A stretch of 64,000 nt of DNA from Dyella terrae (GTDB lineage Bacteria; Pseudomonadota; Gammaproteobacteria; Xanthomonadales; Rhodanobacteraceae). The notes beneath the pieces are model-generated. The model did no database searches. It was not told the DNA's origin and was given only the letters and a program-made list of their open reading frames with translations. The stretch spans positions 4,216,001 to 4,280,000 of the forward strand of contig NZ_CP089414.1 in the NCBI RefSeq assembly GCF_022394535.1, written 5' to 3'. Shown here piece after piece: positions 1 through 10,841 of this stretch (its first letter is position 1; each line of letters opens with the position of its first letter). A program made the position numbers and the translations under genes.

Positions 1-324
1 CTCGTGTCTGCTCAGGATCGCGAGCCCGCCACGCAGGTCGATACCATGGGATTGTTGCTTCGACTCAAGGGGGACATGGTCGAGGCTGTGCCGATGGATG
101 GTGATTTCCCCCGAGGCGGCAAGCTGCGTTTGACGCTTTCCTCCAACAACCCGGCCATCCAGACGCGTGTTTTCCATCTCTCGCCTAGCGAATTGGGTTG
201 GCGTGGCGTGGGTTCGATGGACGGCGGGCATGACTGGGTTGTCGAGCTTCAGCCCGACAACGCGTCCTGGTCGTTGCATGGGCGCTGGACGGCACAGGCG
301 CGGTCGCTTCGCCTGACGCCCTGA
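1..324 (+). CDS. FixH/CcoH-like cbb3 oxidase assembly protein, 3' part
   Basis: The frame is open from the first base of the window, so the gene begins upstream. A GTG at position 4 is probably an internal valine rather than the start. The visible 107 codons contain no membrane segment. They match the periplasmic C-terminal part expected of FixH/CcoH proteins, which are normally about 150-170 residues with one N-terminal helix. The assignment rests mainly on context: the next two genes are ccoI and ccoS, which form the fixGHIS accessory set for cbb3-type cytochrome c oxidase. The stop codon lies 2 bases before the GTG start of ccoI, so the two are probably co-translated. Confidence 0.7.
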   Translation, partial: LVSAQDREPATQVDTMGLLLRLKGDMVEAVPMDGDFPRGGKLRLTLSSNNPAIQTRVFHLSPSELGWRGVGSMDGGHDWVVELQPDNASWSLHGRWTAQARSLRLTP

Positions 325-326
325 TC

Positions 327-2732
327 GTGGATGCGGCGGCTGACATCGGCATAGCAGGTCGCACCACGGCGTGTTACCACTGCGGCGAGATGCTACCGCC
401 GTCGCCGGTTCGCTTTGATGTCAACGGCAAGCCACAAGCTTTCTGCTGCCATGGCTGTGCTGCCGCAGCAGAATGGATCAGGCAATCGGCACTCGATGAC
501 TACTATCGGCTGCGCAGCATGGCCGGCACCCGAGTGGAGGATGTGACCGACCTTTCGAGTTGGGATCGTGACGATCTGCTCAGCGAGCACGCGACGCCCA
601 TCGCCGGTGGTCTGGAGATCACCTTGCTGACTGACGGCATGCGCTGTGCAGCGTGCGCTTGGCTGATCGACCGTGCCCTGCAGGCTGAGCCGGGCGTGTT
701 TGACGCAGGCGCAAATGCGGTGACGGGACGCATCCGTATCGGCTGGGATCCGACGCGCACACGATTGTCGTCACTACTCGCCCGGCTCGCGATGCTTGGT
801 TACCGGCCCTATCTAGCCACGGGGGCCGCGCGTGAGCGCGAACGTGTGGCCGAGCAGCGCCGATGGCTGATGCGTCTGGGCGTAGCCGGACTCGGCGCCA
901 TGCAGACGATGATGTTTTCCGAAGCTCTGTACCTGGACTTTGGTCATCACATGGCCGGGCCGACGCGCGACTTCTTCCGCTGGGTGGCGCTGCTGGTCGC
1001 CACGCCCGTGGTGTTCTATGCAGGTTGGCCATTCCTACAGGGCTGTTGGCGTGAGTTACGGCAGCGCCACCCAGGCATGGATACGTTGATAGCAAGCTCA
1101 ACGTTGCTTGCCTATCTGGCGAGCGTGGTGGAAACGTTACGTGGCGGTGCGCAGGTCTGGTATGACGCCGCGACCATGTTCGTGTTCCTCTTGCTCGCTG
1201 CGCGCTTGCTGGAACAACGCGCCCGTCGCATCGCCAGTGCACAGGTGGATGCGCTGGCGCGTGCACGCCCCATGCTGGCGGTGAAGGAGCTTGCCGATGG
1301 GACACGTACCACCGTGCCGGTGGCGTCCCTCTCAGTAGGCGAGATCGCCTGCGTGGCCGTGGGCGAAGTGGTGCCGGTCGATGGTTGTCTGCTCGATACG
1401 CAGGCCTCCTTCGAAGAGGCACTGCTAACGGGCGAGTCCCGGCCGGTGAGCCGTTCGCGCGGCGCGACGATCTATGCAGGTACGACCTGCCGGGAAACGC
1501 CCGCGCGCATAGCGGTGACGCAGGTAGGCAGCGCCACCCGTTTATCGCAACTGGCTAGATTGGTCGATCAGGCGCAATCGGAGCGACCCGCGCTGGCACG
1601 CGTGGCAGACCGTATTGGCCAAGTGTTCGTATCGATCCTTCTTGTGCTGGCGGTGGTCGTCTACGTTTGGTGGCGCCTGCACGATCCTGCCCGTGCTTTC
1701 GAGGTCACCCTGTCCCTGCTGGTGGTGAGCTGTCCCTGTGCCTTGTCGCTCGCCGTACCGGCAGCGCTGGCGGCGTGCCATGGTGCGCTGGCGCGGATGG
1801 GTGTGCTGTCGGTTCGCTCGGGCAGTCTGGAGAATCTCGCGCACATCACGGACGTGGTCTTCGACAAGACCGGCACCTTGACCCGCGTGCAGCTGGCGGT
1901 GGGCGATGTGCGTACATTTGATGGATTCAATCCCGCACTGGCTTTGCAGATCGCCGCGGCGCTGGAGCGAGACAGTCGCCACCCGGTGGCCGAGGCATTC
2001 GCTGGCGTGCCGTCTCCGCTGTCCGCGCAAGATATGCGTGAGATCACCGGGCATGGTGTCACCGGGTGTATCGATGATCGGGTCTGGCGATTGGGCCGGG
2101 CTTCGTTCGCAGGGCATGGTGAAGACGATGGCCAGCTCTGGCTAGGCGATGAGCAAAGTGTCGTCGCACGGTTCTCTCTGCAGGAAGCGCTGCGCCCGCA
2201 TGCCTTGGAAGCCATCGTTGCACTGCGCGCCCTCGGCTTGCGGCTCCATCTTGCCAGTGGCGACTCGGCAAGCGCAGTGGAAAAGCTGATGCGGAAACTA
2301 CCGCTGGACGACGCTCATTCGCGGCAGTCATCCGAAGAAAAGTTGGCTCTCGTGCGCGCGCTGCAGGCGGAGCGGCGCGTTGTGGCGATGATCGGCGACG
2401 GCCTCAACGATGCTCCCGTACTGGCCGGTGCCGATGTGTCCATAGCGATGGGCGAGGGTGCTTCATTGGCACAGCGTGCGGCGGATATGGTGCTGACCGC
2501 GCCTTCGTTGCTGCGCGTTCCATCGGCCATCCGCCTCGCCCGCAGGACAAAGCGCATCATCCGGCAGAACTTCGCCTGGGCAGTGGGCTACAACCTGCTG
2601 GCGCTTCCGTTGGCGATGACTGGCCACGTCACGCCGGCACTCGCCGCGCTCGGCATGGCGTTGTCGTCATTGACGGTAACGGCCAATGCCTTGCGGCTGA
2701 TGCGACAGCATGGTGAGGAGAAGGCGTCTTGA
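327..2732 (+). CDS. ccoI: Cation-transporting P1B-type ATPase CcoI/FixI, copper supply to cbb3 oxidase
   Basis: A heavy-metal P-type ATPase of 801 residues in the inner membrane. CcoI proteins export copper towards the assembly of the CuB centre of cbb3 oxidase. Visible in order: an N-terminal CxxC at residues 16-19 and a CCHGC at 40-44, typical of the FixI group; an HMA domain with CAAC at 107-110; the membrane CPC motif at 469-471; the phosphorylation motif DKTGT with Asp513; and GDGLNDAP in the hinge. The GTG start at 327 is chosen because the Cys-rich N-terminus lies upstream of the next in-frame ATG. It is flanked by fixH and ccoS. The cation specificity is family knowledge, not seen directly. 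Confidence 0.95.
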   Translation: MDAAADIGIAGRTTACYHCGEMLPPSPVRFDVNGKPQAFCCHGCAAAAEWIRQSALDDYYRLRSMAGTRVEDVTDLSSWDRDDLLSEHATPIAGGLEITLLTDGMRCAACAWLIDRALQAEPGVFDAGANAVTGRIRIGWDPTRTRLSSLLARLAMLGYRPYLATGAARERERVAEQRRWLMRLGVAGLGAMQTMMFSEALYLDFGHHMAGPTRDFFRWVALLVATPVVFYAGWPFLQGCWRELRQRHPGMDTLIASSTLLAYLASVVETLRGGAQVWYDAATMFVFLLLAARLLEQRARRIASAQVDALARARPMLAVKELADGTRTTVPVASLSVGEIACVAVGEVVPVDGCLLDTQASFEEALLTGESRPVSRSRGATIYAGTTCRETPARIAVTQVGSATRLSQLARLVDQAQSERPALARVADRIGQVFVSILLVLAVVVYVWWRLHDPARAFEVTLSLLVVSCPCALSLAVPAALAACHGALARMGVLSVRSGSLENLAHITDVVFDKTGTLTRVQLAVGDVRTFDGFNPALALQIAAALERDSRHPVAEAFAGVPSPLSAQDMREITGHGVTGCIDDRVWRLGRASFAGHGEDDGQLWLGDEQSVVARFSLQEALRPHALEAIVALRALGLRLHLASGDSASAVEKLMRKLPLDDAHSRQSSEEKLALVRALQAERRVVAMIGDGLNDAPVLAGADVSIAMGEGASLAQRAADMVLTAPSLLRVPSAIRLARRTKRIIRQNFAWAVGYNLLALPLAMTGHVTPALAALGMALSSLTVTANALRLMRQHGEEKAS

Positions 2733-2935
2733 TCATCCTGCTCATGCTCATACCGCTGAGCTTGATGTTGCTCGCGCTTGCGATCGGCGCCTTCGTATGG
2801 GCGGTCCGCAAGGGGCAGTTCGACGATATGGACACGCCGGCGCTGGATATTCTGACCGACGACGAGCGCGGCCCCGCTCCCATCGCCGCGCAGACCAGGG
2901 GTGCCATCAACGATATCGGCGACCATGGCGATTGA
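2729..2935 (+). CDS. ccoS: cbb3-type oxidase assembly protein CcoS
   Basis: A small 68-residue protein with one N-terminal transmembrane helix (about residues 2-26), followed by an acidic cytoplasmic tail. The motif KGQFDDMDTPA after the helix is characteristic of CcoS/FixS. The family is needed for maturation of the cbb3 oxidase, probably in cofactor insertion into CcoN. Translation starts at TTG 2729, overlapping the ccoI stop by four bases (TTGA), which implies translational coupling. Its end overlaps the start of the downstream SafE-like gene. Identification is secure from size, motif and neighbours. Confidence 0.92.
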   Translation: MIILLMLIPLSLMLLALAIGAFVWAVRKGQFDDMDTPALDILTDDERGPAPIAAQTRGAINDIGDHGD

Positions 2936-3651
2936 CCTGCTCGCCTTGTCCGCAGCGCTGCTGAGCGGGTTGCTGGGCGGTGTGCATTGCGCCGCGATGT
3001 GCGGCGGCATCGCCACCGGGTTCTCGATGTGGTCACCCAGGCACGGCCTGTTGGCCTCGTTGCAACTGAACGTAGGTCGCGTGCTCGGATACGTGTTGGC
3101 GGGCGCGCTGGTGGGGGGGTCTCGGTGACGGTTTGCTGCGCTTGTTCGAATGGCATGCATTCGTCGTGGCAGCGCGCGTGGCGATGGGGCTGGTGCTGAT
3201 GGTTGTGGCGCTACGCCTGCTGGACCAGCAGGGGCGGTTGCGTTTTCTGGGTCGTCCTGGCGCTCATCTGTGGCGTTGGTTGCAGCCGCTGCAACGGCGG
3301 TTGCTGCCTGCGAATACGGTGTGGCGTCGTCTTCTCGCCGGCATGCTCTGGGGCTGGATGCCCTGCGGCCTGAGCGCCACCATGCTGGCCGCGGCCTGGT
3401 TGCAGGCGAGTGCGATGAAAGGGGTGGTCACCATGGCCGCCTTTGGCGTGGGTACCTGGTTGGTGATGGTGCCGTTGACCTGGTCAGGCGCACGTGTAGG
3501 GCGTTGGTTGCAGCGACCGGGCGCACGGCGCGGCGCAGCAGCGTTCGTGCTGCTAGCCGGTGTGATGACGATGGCGGGGCCGTGGTTGATGCAGGTGCCA
3601 TCGTTGCATGGAGTGATGGGGTGGCTGGGCTGCGGGCCGGACGCGCGTTGA
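2925..3651 (+). CDS. Sulfite exporter TauE/SafE (UreH-like) family membrane protein, frameshifted
   Basis: A membrane protein that commonly follows ccoS in fix clusters and is thought to assist metal handling or cytochrome assembly. The 5' part (ATG 2925, beginning MAIDLLALSAALLSG) has the family motif GGVHCAAMCGG. The 3' part has the second family signature WGWMPCGLSATMLAAAW and further hydrophobic helices. The two parts lie in different frames. They join if the run of seven G at 3113-3119 is read as six, giving VGGLGDGLLRLF across the joint. The combined span is one base longer than a multiple of three, as expected for a single inserted G. An upstream in-frame ATG at 2901 is possible, but 2925 fits the signature better. 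Confidence 0.8.
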
Positions 3652-3674
3652 GGCACGCTTGTGTGCAGCACAAA

Positions 3675-3700
3675 AAAAGGCCGCCTTTCGGCGGCCTTTT
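3675..3700. terminator. Bidirectional rho-independent terminator between the SafE-like gene and ahcY
   Basis: An 11-bp stem (AAAAGGCCGCC pairing with GGCGGCCTTTT) has a 4-base loop. A run of seven A lies on the left (3672-3678) and four T on the right. It therefore reads as a terminator in both directions, for the fix cluster on the plus strand and for ahcY on the minus strand. Confidence 0.85.
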
Positions 3701-3720
3701 CGATTCACCCGAAGGTGTGA

Positions 3721-5154
<1,434 letters not shown>

Positions 5155-5175
5155 TTGGCTTAGCTCCGGATGTTG

Positions 5176-5193
5176 TGCGACCCAGGGGTCGCA
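5176..5193 (-). promoter_or_regulatory. Leader hairpin between the SAH riboswitch and the ahcY start
   Basis: A 7-bp inverted repeat (TGCGACC pairing with GGTCGCA, four-base loop) lies between the riboswitch aptamer and the ahcY ribosome-binding site. It has no following T-run, so it is not an evident intrinsic terminator. It may belong to the expression platform, but this is inference. Confidence 0.4.
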
Positions 5194-5200
5194 TCGTTAA

Positions 5201-5284
5201 CCGGGCGCCGTTGCAGGAAAAATCCATCGAGCCTGGCCGGTTTCGCAAGTTCACGAAGCCACGGTCGCAGCGCCCCTCGACGGG
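5201..5284 (-). promoter_or_regulatory. SAH riboswitch upstream of ahcY
   Basis: On the minus strand the leader carries the SAH aptamer pattern: GAGGGGCGCTGCGACC, then CCAGGCTCG, then TGCAACGGCGCCC. Stem P1 pairs 5276-5283 with 5224-5231 (eight base pairs, one G-U). A hairpin of GGCTTCG with CGAAACC sits inside. The pseudoknot pairs GGGCGC (5270-5275) with GCGCCC (5203-5208). These are the features of the family known upstream of ahcY in beta- and gammaproteobacteria, including xanthomonads, which switches expression on when SAH binds. It lies just downstream of a -10-like hexamer and upstream of the ahcY ribosome site. Confidence 0.92.
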
Positions 5285-5291
5285 ACATTGG

Positions 5292-5297
5292 AGTATA
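5292..5297 (-). promoter_or_regulatory. Putative -10 box of the ahcY promoter
   Basis: TATACT on the minus strand matches the -10 consensus at five of six positions. It would start transcription at about 5285, right at the 5' edge of the riboswitch. I see no good -35 hexamer at the usual spacing. Confidence 0.4.
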
Positions 5298-5429
5298 GCT
5301 TCCCCGAATGATGGTTTCGTGGCCATAAGAGCCTGTTCGGTTCAGTCCGACCCATGACTGATGGCGGGGTTGGGCCGGGCGCGGAAGCGTTAATGTCGCA
5401 AAGTATTACGACTCAAGGGGTTCCCTCCG

Positions 5430-7925
5430 ATGGATATGTCGCTCCGACGCTTCGCGCTGGTTGGCTTGCTGCTGGCCGTTTCTCCGCATGTCCTGGCGGA
5501 CCAGGCGCCCAAGACGCCGATGGCCGCCGCGACCTCCGGCTATCTCACGCCGCCTGCGCCGCTACAGGCGTTGGTGGATGCCCCGCGCCCGCCGCAGCTC
5601 TCGATCAGCCCGCACCGTGACCTGCTGGCGCTGACCCAGACGCCGCCCTTACCGGGTATCGACGTCGTTGCACAGCCGGAACTCAAGCTTGCCGGTCTGC
5701 GCATCAATCCCCGCACCTATGCGCAGAGTCGCTTCGTGTTCAGTACGGATCTGTGGTTGATGGATGTGGCTTCCGGCAAGGACATCCGCCTGCAGGGTCT
5801 GCCGCAACCCTTGTCCATTGCGACCTCGTCGTGGTCGCCGGACCAGCGCTATCTCGCCTTCAACCAGGTGAACGCGCGTGAGGGCACCAACGAATTGTGG
5901 GTGGTGGATGTGGCCGCTCGGTCCGCGCGCCGCCTGATCGCGTTGCCTTTGAATACCGTCGCGGGCCGTGGCTATCGCTGGATGCCTGACGGCAAGCAAC
6001 TGCTCGTCCAGTTGCAACCGCAAGGGCAGGGCAGTGCGCCTGTCGCCAGCATCATCCCGACCGGTCCGGATACGCAGCAGACGCAAGCGGGTGGCGGCGT
6101 AAAGGCCATCCGCACCTATCAGGACATGCTGCGCAATGAAGATGATGCCAAGCTGTTCGAGTACTACCTGCGCTCGCAGTCCGCGCTGGTGGACCTGGAC
6201 GGCAAGGTCACCCCGCTGGGCGAGCCGTCGCTGACGATCGCCATCGCGCCGTCGCCTGACGGGCGTTATTTGCTGCGCCAGCGCGTGGAGCGCCCGTTCT
6301 CGTATCTCGTACCGGTGGATAGCTTCCCGCGCCGCATCGAAGTGCTCGACCGTGACGGCAAGCTGGTGAAGGAGATCGCCCATCTGCCGTTGCTGGAAGG
6401 CCTGCCCACGGGCAACGACGCCGTGGCCACGGGTGTACGCGACATCAGCTGGCGCGCCGATGCGCCCGCTACGCTGGTTTGGGCGGAAGCGCAGGACGGC
6501 GGCGATCCCGCGCGCAAGGTGGACATCCGCGACATCGTGCAAATGCAGGCGGCACCGTTCGATCAGTCGCCGGTGACGCTCGCGAAGCTGGGCAGCCGCT
6601 ACGCCGGTGCGTACTGGGCCAACGGTGGCCTCGCGTTGGTGGAGGAGTTCTGGTGGAAAACGCGCCAGGTGAAGGAGTGGCGTGTATCGCCGGATCAGCC
6701 GTCGCAGGCGCCGGTGCTGGTGCGCGAAGGTTCGTCGGAAGATCGCTACCGTGATCCCGGCACGCCCGCGACCATGCTTGACGAGCACGGCGAGCAGCGG
6801 CTCATCGTTACGACGGATGGCCAGAGCATCTATCGCCTTGGCGAAGGCGCCTCCCCGCAAGGTGACCGACCCTTCATCGACCGCGTGAGCCTGCAGTCTG
6901 GTCAGAGCACGCGACTGTTCCAGTCGCAGGCGCCGTACTACGAAGACCCCCAGGTGCTGCTGGACGCGGAAGGCACGCGCGCACTCATCTCGCGCGAGTC
7001 GCCCACCGAGCCGACCAACTTCTACGTGCGCGAGCTGGCTTCCAACGGCAAGCTGCGCGAGCTCACCCACTTCCCGAACCCGCTGCCGCAACTGAAGGGC
7101 GTGAAGAAGGAGCAAATTCGTTACAAGCGAAAGGATGGCGTGGAACTCACCGCCACGTTGTACCTGCCGCCCAACTACGACCCAAAGAGGGATGGTCCGC
7201 GCCCGATGTTGATGTGGGCTTATCCGGCCGAGTTCAAATCGGCGGATGCAGCGGGACAGGTGAAAGACTCACCATACAAGTTCAACCGCATCAGCTACTG
7301 GGGGCCGCAGGCCTTCCTCACCATGGGCTATACGGTGCTGGACAACTTCTCCGTGCCGATCGTGGGCGAGGGCGACAAGGAACCTAACGACACCTATATC
7401 CCGCAGCTCGTGGCCAGTGCCGAAGCGGCCGTGGATGAGGTGGTTCGGCGTGGCGTCGCTGATCGCAACCGCATCGCGGTTGGTGGCCACTCCTACGGTG
7501 CGTTCATGACCGCCAACCTGCTCGCTCACACGCGCCTGTTCAAGGCAGGCATCGCACGCAGCGGCGCTTACAACCGCACGCTGACGCCATTCGGTTTTCA
7601 GGCGGAGGAGCGCAACTACTGGCAGGCGCCCGACGTCTACAACGCCATGGCGCCGTTCAACTACGCGGATCACATCAAGGACGCGTTGCTGATGATCCAC
7701 GGCGAGCAGGACAACAACTCCGGCACCTTCCCGATCCAGAGCGAGCGCATGTACGCAGCCGTCAAGGGCCTGGGCGGCACCGCGCGGCTGGTGTTGTTGC
7801 CGAACGAGGCGCACGCCTATCGCGCGCGCGAATCGATCATGCAGATGCTGGCGGAAATGAACAACTGGCTGGAGACGTATGTGAAGCAGGCGAAGCCGGC
7901 TGAAAAGGCGACTACCTCGCATTGA
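5430..7925 (+). CDS. Secreted S9-family (prolyl oligopeptidase-type) serine peptidase
   Basis: An 831-residue exported peptidase. The N-terminus has a Sec signal peptide (RR, then FALVGLLLAVSPHVLA). A long middle region of beta-propeller-like repeats follows, with motifs such as SWSPDQRYLAF and IAPSPDGRYLL. The C-terminal alpha/beta-hydrolase domain carries the catalytic triad Ser688 (GHSYG), Asp761 (GEQDNNSGT) and His795 (NEAHAYR). The layout resembles the S9C/S9D branch, including glutamyl-endopeptidase-like and acylaminoacyl-peptidase-like enzymes; the exact specificity cannot be read from sequence. It probably works in the periplasm on imported peptides. Two start codons (5430 and 5436) are close together; either keeps the signal peptide. 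Confidence 0.88.
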   Translation: MDMSLRRFALVGLLLAVSPHVLADQAPKTPMAAATSGYLTPPAPLQALVDAPRPPQLSISPHRDLLALTQTPPLPGIDVVAQPELKLAGLRINPRTYAQSRFVFSTDLWLMDVASGKDIRLQGLPQPLSIATSSWSPDQRYLAFNQVNAREGTNELWVVDVAARSARRLIALPLNTVAGRGYRWMPDGKQLLVQLQPQGQGSAPVASIIPTGPDTQQTQAGGGVKAIRTYQDMLRNEDDAKLFEYYLRSQSALVDLDGKVTPLGEPSLTIAIAPSPDGRYLLRQRVERPFSYLVPVDSFPRRIEVLDRDGKLVKEIAHLPLLEGLPTGNDAVATGVRDISWRADAPATLVWAEAQDGGDPARKVDIRDIVQMQAAPFDQSPVTLAKLGSRYAGAYWANGGLALVEEFWWKTRQVKEWRVSPDQPSQAPVLVREGSSEDRYRDPGTPATMLDEHGEQRLIVTTDGQSIYRLGEGASPQGDRPFIDRVSLQSGQSTRLFQSQAPYYEDPQVLLDAEGTRALISRESPTEPTNFYVRELASNGKLRELTHFPNPLPQLKGVKKEQIRYKRKDGVELTATLYLPPNYDPKRDGPRPMLMWAYPAEFKSADAAGQVKDSPYKFNRISYWGPQAFLTMGYTVLDNFSVPIVGEGDKEPNDTYIPQLVASAEAAVDEVVRRGVADRNRIAVGGHSYGAFMTANLLAHTRLFKAGIARSGAYNRTLTPFGFQAEERNYWQAPDVYNAMAPFNYADHIKDALLMIHGEQDNNSGTFPIQSERMYAAVKGLGGTARLVLLPNEAHAYRARESIMQMLAEMNNWLETYVKQAKPAEKATTSH

Positions 7926-7947
7926 GCAATCGTGATGGTTGCCAGGG

Positions 7948-7980
7948 AAACGGGGCGCCTTGGCGCCCCGTTTCTTTTTG
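7948..7980 (+). terminator. Rho-independent terminator after the S9 peptidase gene
   Basis: A 12-bp GC-rich stem (AAACGGGGCGCC with GGCGCCCCGTTT) is followed by CTTTTTG on the plus strand, 22 bases after the stop codon. Confidence 0.85.
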
Positions 7981-8065
7981 AAGTACCGATTGTTTTTGTG
8001 GCGGTGCACAAATCCGCGTGGCTTGGGGTAGTCTTGGACGTCCAGACATCTGCAACGTGGCATTG

Positions 8066-10771
8066 ATGAACCAGCACCGCAGTCCTGAGTTCGCCCCGCA
8101 CGACGCGCCCCTGCGCGAAGACGTCCGCCGCCTCGGCACCCTGGTCGGCCATATGCTGGCCGAACAGGTTTCCCCGGCCTTCCTCGACGAAGTCGAGCGC
8201 ATCCGCACCGCTGCCATCGAGCGACGTGTAGAAGATGCGCCGTTGGACGTGCTCGGTGGCCTGCTCACTGGCCTGGACACGGACAAGGCCGAGTCGCTGG
8301 CGCGGGCTTTCGCCACGTATTTTCAGGCGGTGAACATCGCCGAGCGCATCCACCGCATCCGTCGTCGTCGCGACTACCAGCGCGAGGGTGGAGCGCCGCA
8401 GCCCGAATCGCTGCTCGATGTGCTCACGCGCCTGAAAGCGCAGGGTGTGGAGGCAGGCGAGCTGATCGAATGGCTGGAACGGTTACAGGTGGAACCAGTT
8501 TTCACGGCCCACCCGACCGAAGCGGTGCGTCGCTCGCTGCTGGAAAAAGAACAGGCCATCGTGCGGGCACTGGTCGACAACTTCGATCCCACGCGCACGC
8601 CGCAGGAACGCAAAGAAGACGACGACCGCATCTTCATGGCGCTTAGCGCGGGTTGGCAGACGGCCGAAGCATCTGCCGTCAGTCCCACCGTGCAGGATGA
8701 GCATCACCACGTCGGCTTCTATCTGGCCAATCCCATCTATCGCATCGTACCCGCGCTGTACGAGTCGCTGGCCGATGCGTTGCAGGTGGTATACGGCGTG
8801 GCCGTACCTATCCCCCGCTTGTTGAGCTTCGCTACATGGGTGGGTGGCGACATGGATGGCAACCCCAATGTGGGCGCCGCCACCATCGCCAGCAGCCTGT
8901 CCACGCAGCGCGCCCATGTGCTGGAGCATTACATTGAGGACATCGCGGGCCTCTCACGCTTGCTTAGCCAGACGGAAGATCGCGTCCACGTCGGTAGCGA
9001 CCTGGCCAACCGCTTGTTTGACTATCGAGTTCGCTTTCCCGAAGCCGCCGCCAAGGTGCGCCCGCGCCATGCCGACATGCCTTACCGCAGCCTGCTCACC
9101 ATTATCGGTGCACGCCTGGGCGCGACGCACGACGATAATCATCCCGAAGGCTATACGTCGGTCGACGAATTGTTGGATGACCTGCATCTGATCGCGGTCA
9201 GTCTGCTTGACCATCGTGGCCTGCATGCGGGTGCTTATGCGGTGCGCCGATTGATCTGGCGCGTACGTACGTTTGGTTTTCATCTTGCGCGCCTCGACGT
9301 ACGGCAGGATTCGCGCGTGCATGACGATGCGCTGTCGCAACTTCTGCGGGATGTGGACTGGTCAACGCGCAACCCATCGGATCGCGCGGAGCGTCTGCGA
9401 GCTTATGCCAGCGGTGAGGAGAGACTGCTAAATAGTGATGACCCCACCGCCGTTGCGCTGCACGATGTGTTCGCCACACTACGCGAGGCACGCGGGCGCT
9501 ATGGCGCGGAATCGTTGGGCTTGTACATCATCAGCATGGCGCGCTCTGCTGCGGACGTGCTTGCGGTACTGGCGCTCGCACGCCATGGCGGCCTCACCCA
9601 AGAGGGTCGCGTTCCGCTCGACGTGGCACCGCTGTTCGAAACCGTGGACGACCTGACCAACGCACCCGCGACGTTGCGGGCGTTACTGGATGATCCTGTC
9701 TACCGCGATCATCTCGCCTCGCGTGGTAACCGCCAGTGGGTGATGCTCGGTTACTCCGACAGCGGCAAGGATGGCGGCACGCTCGCGTCGCGCTGGGGAT
9801 TGCAGCGTGCGCAGGTGGAGTTGTTGGACGTGGCTGCGCAAGCCGGTATCCGGCTGTCGTTCTTCCATGGGCGTGGCGGGTCCGCCAGTCGCGGTGGTTC
9901 ACGCATTACGCCGGCGCTGATGTCTTCGCCACGTGGCTCCGTCGCCGGTGTGTTGCGCGTCACCGAGCAGGGGGAGGTGATCCATCGCAAGTACGGCATT
10001 CGTGCGCTGGCCTTGCGCAACCTCGAGCAAACGGTGGGCGCGGTGCTGCGTGCGTCCTTGCGGCCGCGCACGGACGAACCTCGCGAAGATGCATGGCGCG
10101 AGCTCATGAGCCGCCTAGCGGCGCGCAGCCGCGAGCATTACCGCGCGTTCGTCGATCGCGAGGGCTTCGTCGACTATTTCCGGTCCGCCACACCCATCGA
10201 CGTGATCGAGCGCATGACGCTCGGCTCGCGTCCCGCACGTCGACGCAGCATGCGTGGCGTGCAGGACTTGCGCGCCATCCCGTGGGTGTTTGCGTGGACG
10301 CAGTGCCGCTCCATCCTGCCCGGTTGGTACGGTCTTGGCACGGCGCTGGATTTCGGTGCGAGCGAGTACGGTGAGGCCGCGATGTCGGAAATGGCGCATG
10401 ACTGGCCATTCTTCGCCAACATGCTCGACGATGTATCGATGGTGCTGGCCAAGTGCGATCTTGGTATTGCCGAGGCATTCTCGACACTTGCCGGTCCGCT
10501 GCACGAACCGTTCTTTGCGCTCATCCGCGAGGAGTTCGAACGCACCCGTTACTGGCTGATGCGGCTCAAGCACAACGACACTCTGCTGCAGAGCGCACCG
10601 CGGCTGTCGACATCGATCGACCTGCGCAATCCGTACGTCGATCCCATGAGTTTGCTACAGGTAGATCTGCTCAAGCGCTGGCGCGCGGGTGGCGAGAGCG
10701 ATGATGCGCTGCTTACGGCCTTGGTCGCGTGCGTCAATGGCGTGTCGCAGGGGCTGCAGAACACGGGTTGA
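8066..10771 (+). CDS. ppc: Phosphoenolpyruvate carboxylase
   Basis: Cytoplasmic enzyme that carboxylates phosphoenolpyruvate to oxaloacetate to refill the TCA cycle. Read from ATG 8066 the protein has 901 residues, close to the usual 880-930; an in-frame GTG at 8018 would add 16 residues that do not look like the family. Key motifs are present: FTAHPTEA with the catalytic His149, [32 protein letters not shown] and the C-terminal QNTG that enters the active site. It is a single-gene unit with terminator-bounded neighbours. No regulatory site is obvious upstream. Confidence 0.97.
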   Translation: MNQHRSPEFAPHDAPLREDVRRLGTLVGHMLAEQVSPAFLDEVERIRTAAIERRVEDAPLDVLGGLLTGLDTDKAESLARAFATYFQAVNIAERIHRIRRRRDYQREGGAPQPESLLDVLTRLKAQGVEAGELIEWLERLQVEPVFTAHPTEAVRRSLLEKEQAIVRALVDNFDPTRTPQERKEDDDRIFMALSAGWQTAEASAVSPTVQDEHHHVGFYLANPIYRIVPALYESLADALQVVYGVAVPIPRLLSFATWVGGDMDGNPNVGAATIASSLSTQRAHVLEHYIEDIAGLSRLLSQTEDRVHVGSDLANRLFDYRVRFPEAAAKVRPRHADMPYRSLLTIIGARLGATHDDNHPEGYTSVDELLDDLHLIAVSLLDHRGLHAGAYAVRRLIWRVRTFGFHLARLDVRQDSRVHDDALSQLLRDVDWSTRNPSDRAERLRAYASGEERLLNSDDPTAVALHDVFATLREARGRYGAESLGLYIISMARSAADVLAVLALARHGGLTQEGRVPLDVAPLFETVDDLTNAPATLRALLDDPVYRDHLASRGNRQWVMLGYSDSGKDGGTLASRWGLQRAQVELLDVAAQAGIRLSFFHGRGGSASRGGSRITPALMSSPRGSVAGVLRVTEQGEVIHRKYGIRALALRNLEQTVGAVLRASLRPRTDEPREDAWRELMSRLAARSREHYRAFVDREGFVDYFRSATPIDVIERMTLGSRPARRRSMRGVQDLRAIPWVFAWTQCRSILPGWYGLGTALDFGASEYGEAAMSEMAHDWPFFANMLDDVSMVLAKCDLGIAEAFSTLAGPLHEPFFALIREEFERTRYWLMRLKHNDTLLQSAPRLSTSIDLRNPYVDPMSLLQVDLLKRWRAGGESDDALLTALVACVNGVSQGLQNTG

Positions 10772-10841
10772 TAGTGGCCAAGCCCCTTGTGAAGAGCACG
10801 CAACCGCTCCATGTCATGCCTTCCAGTGGAAGGTGGCGTCG

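Noticed and set aside
5649..7115. 488-codon open frame on the minus strand opposite the S9 peptidase gene
   Set aside because: It has no family motif, is Arg/His/Val-rich as antisense frames in GC-rich DNA are, and lies wholly inside a well-supported gene.
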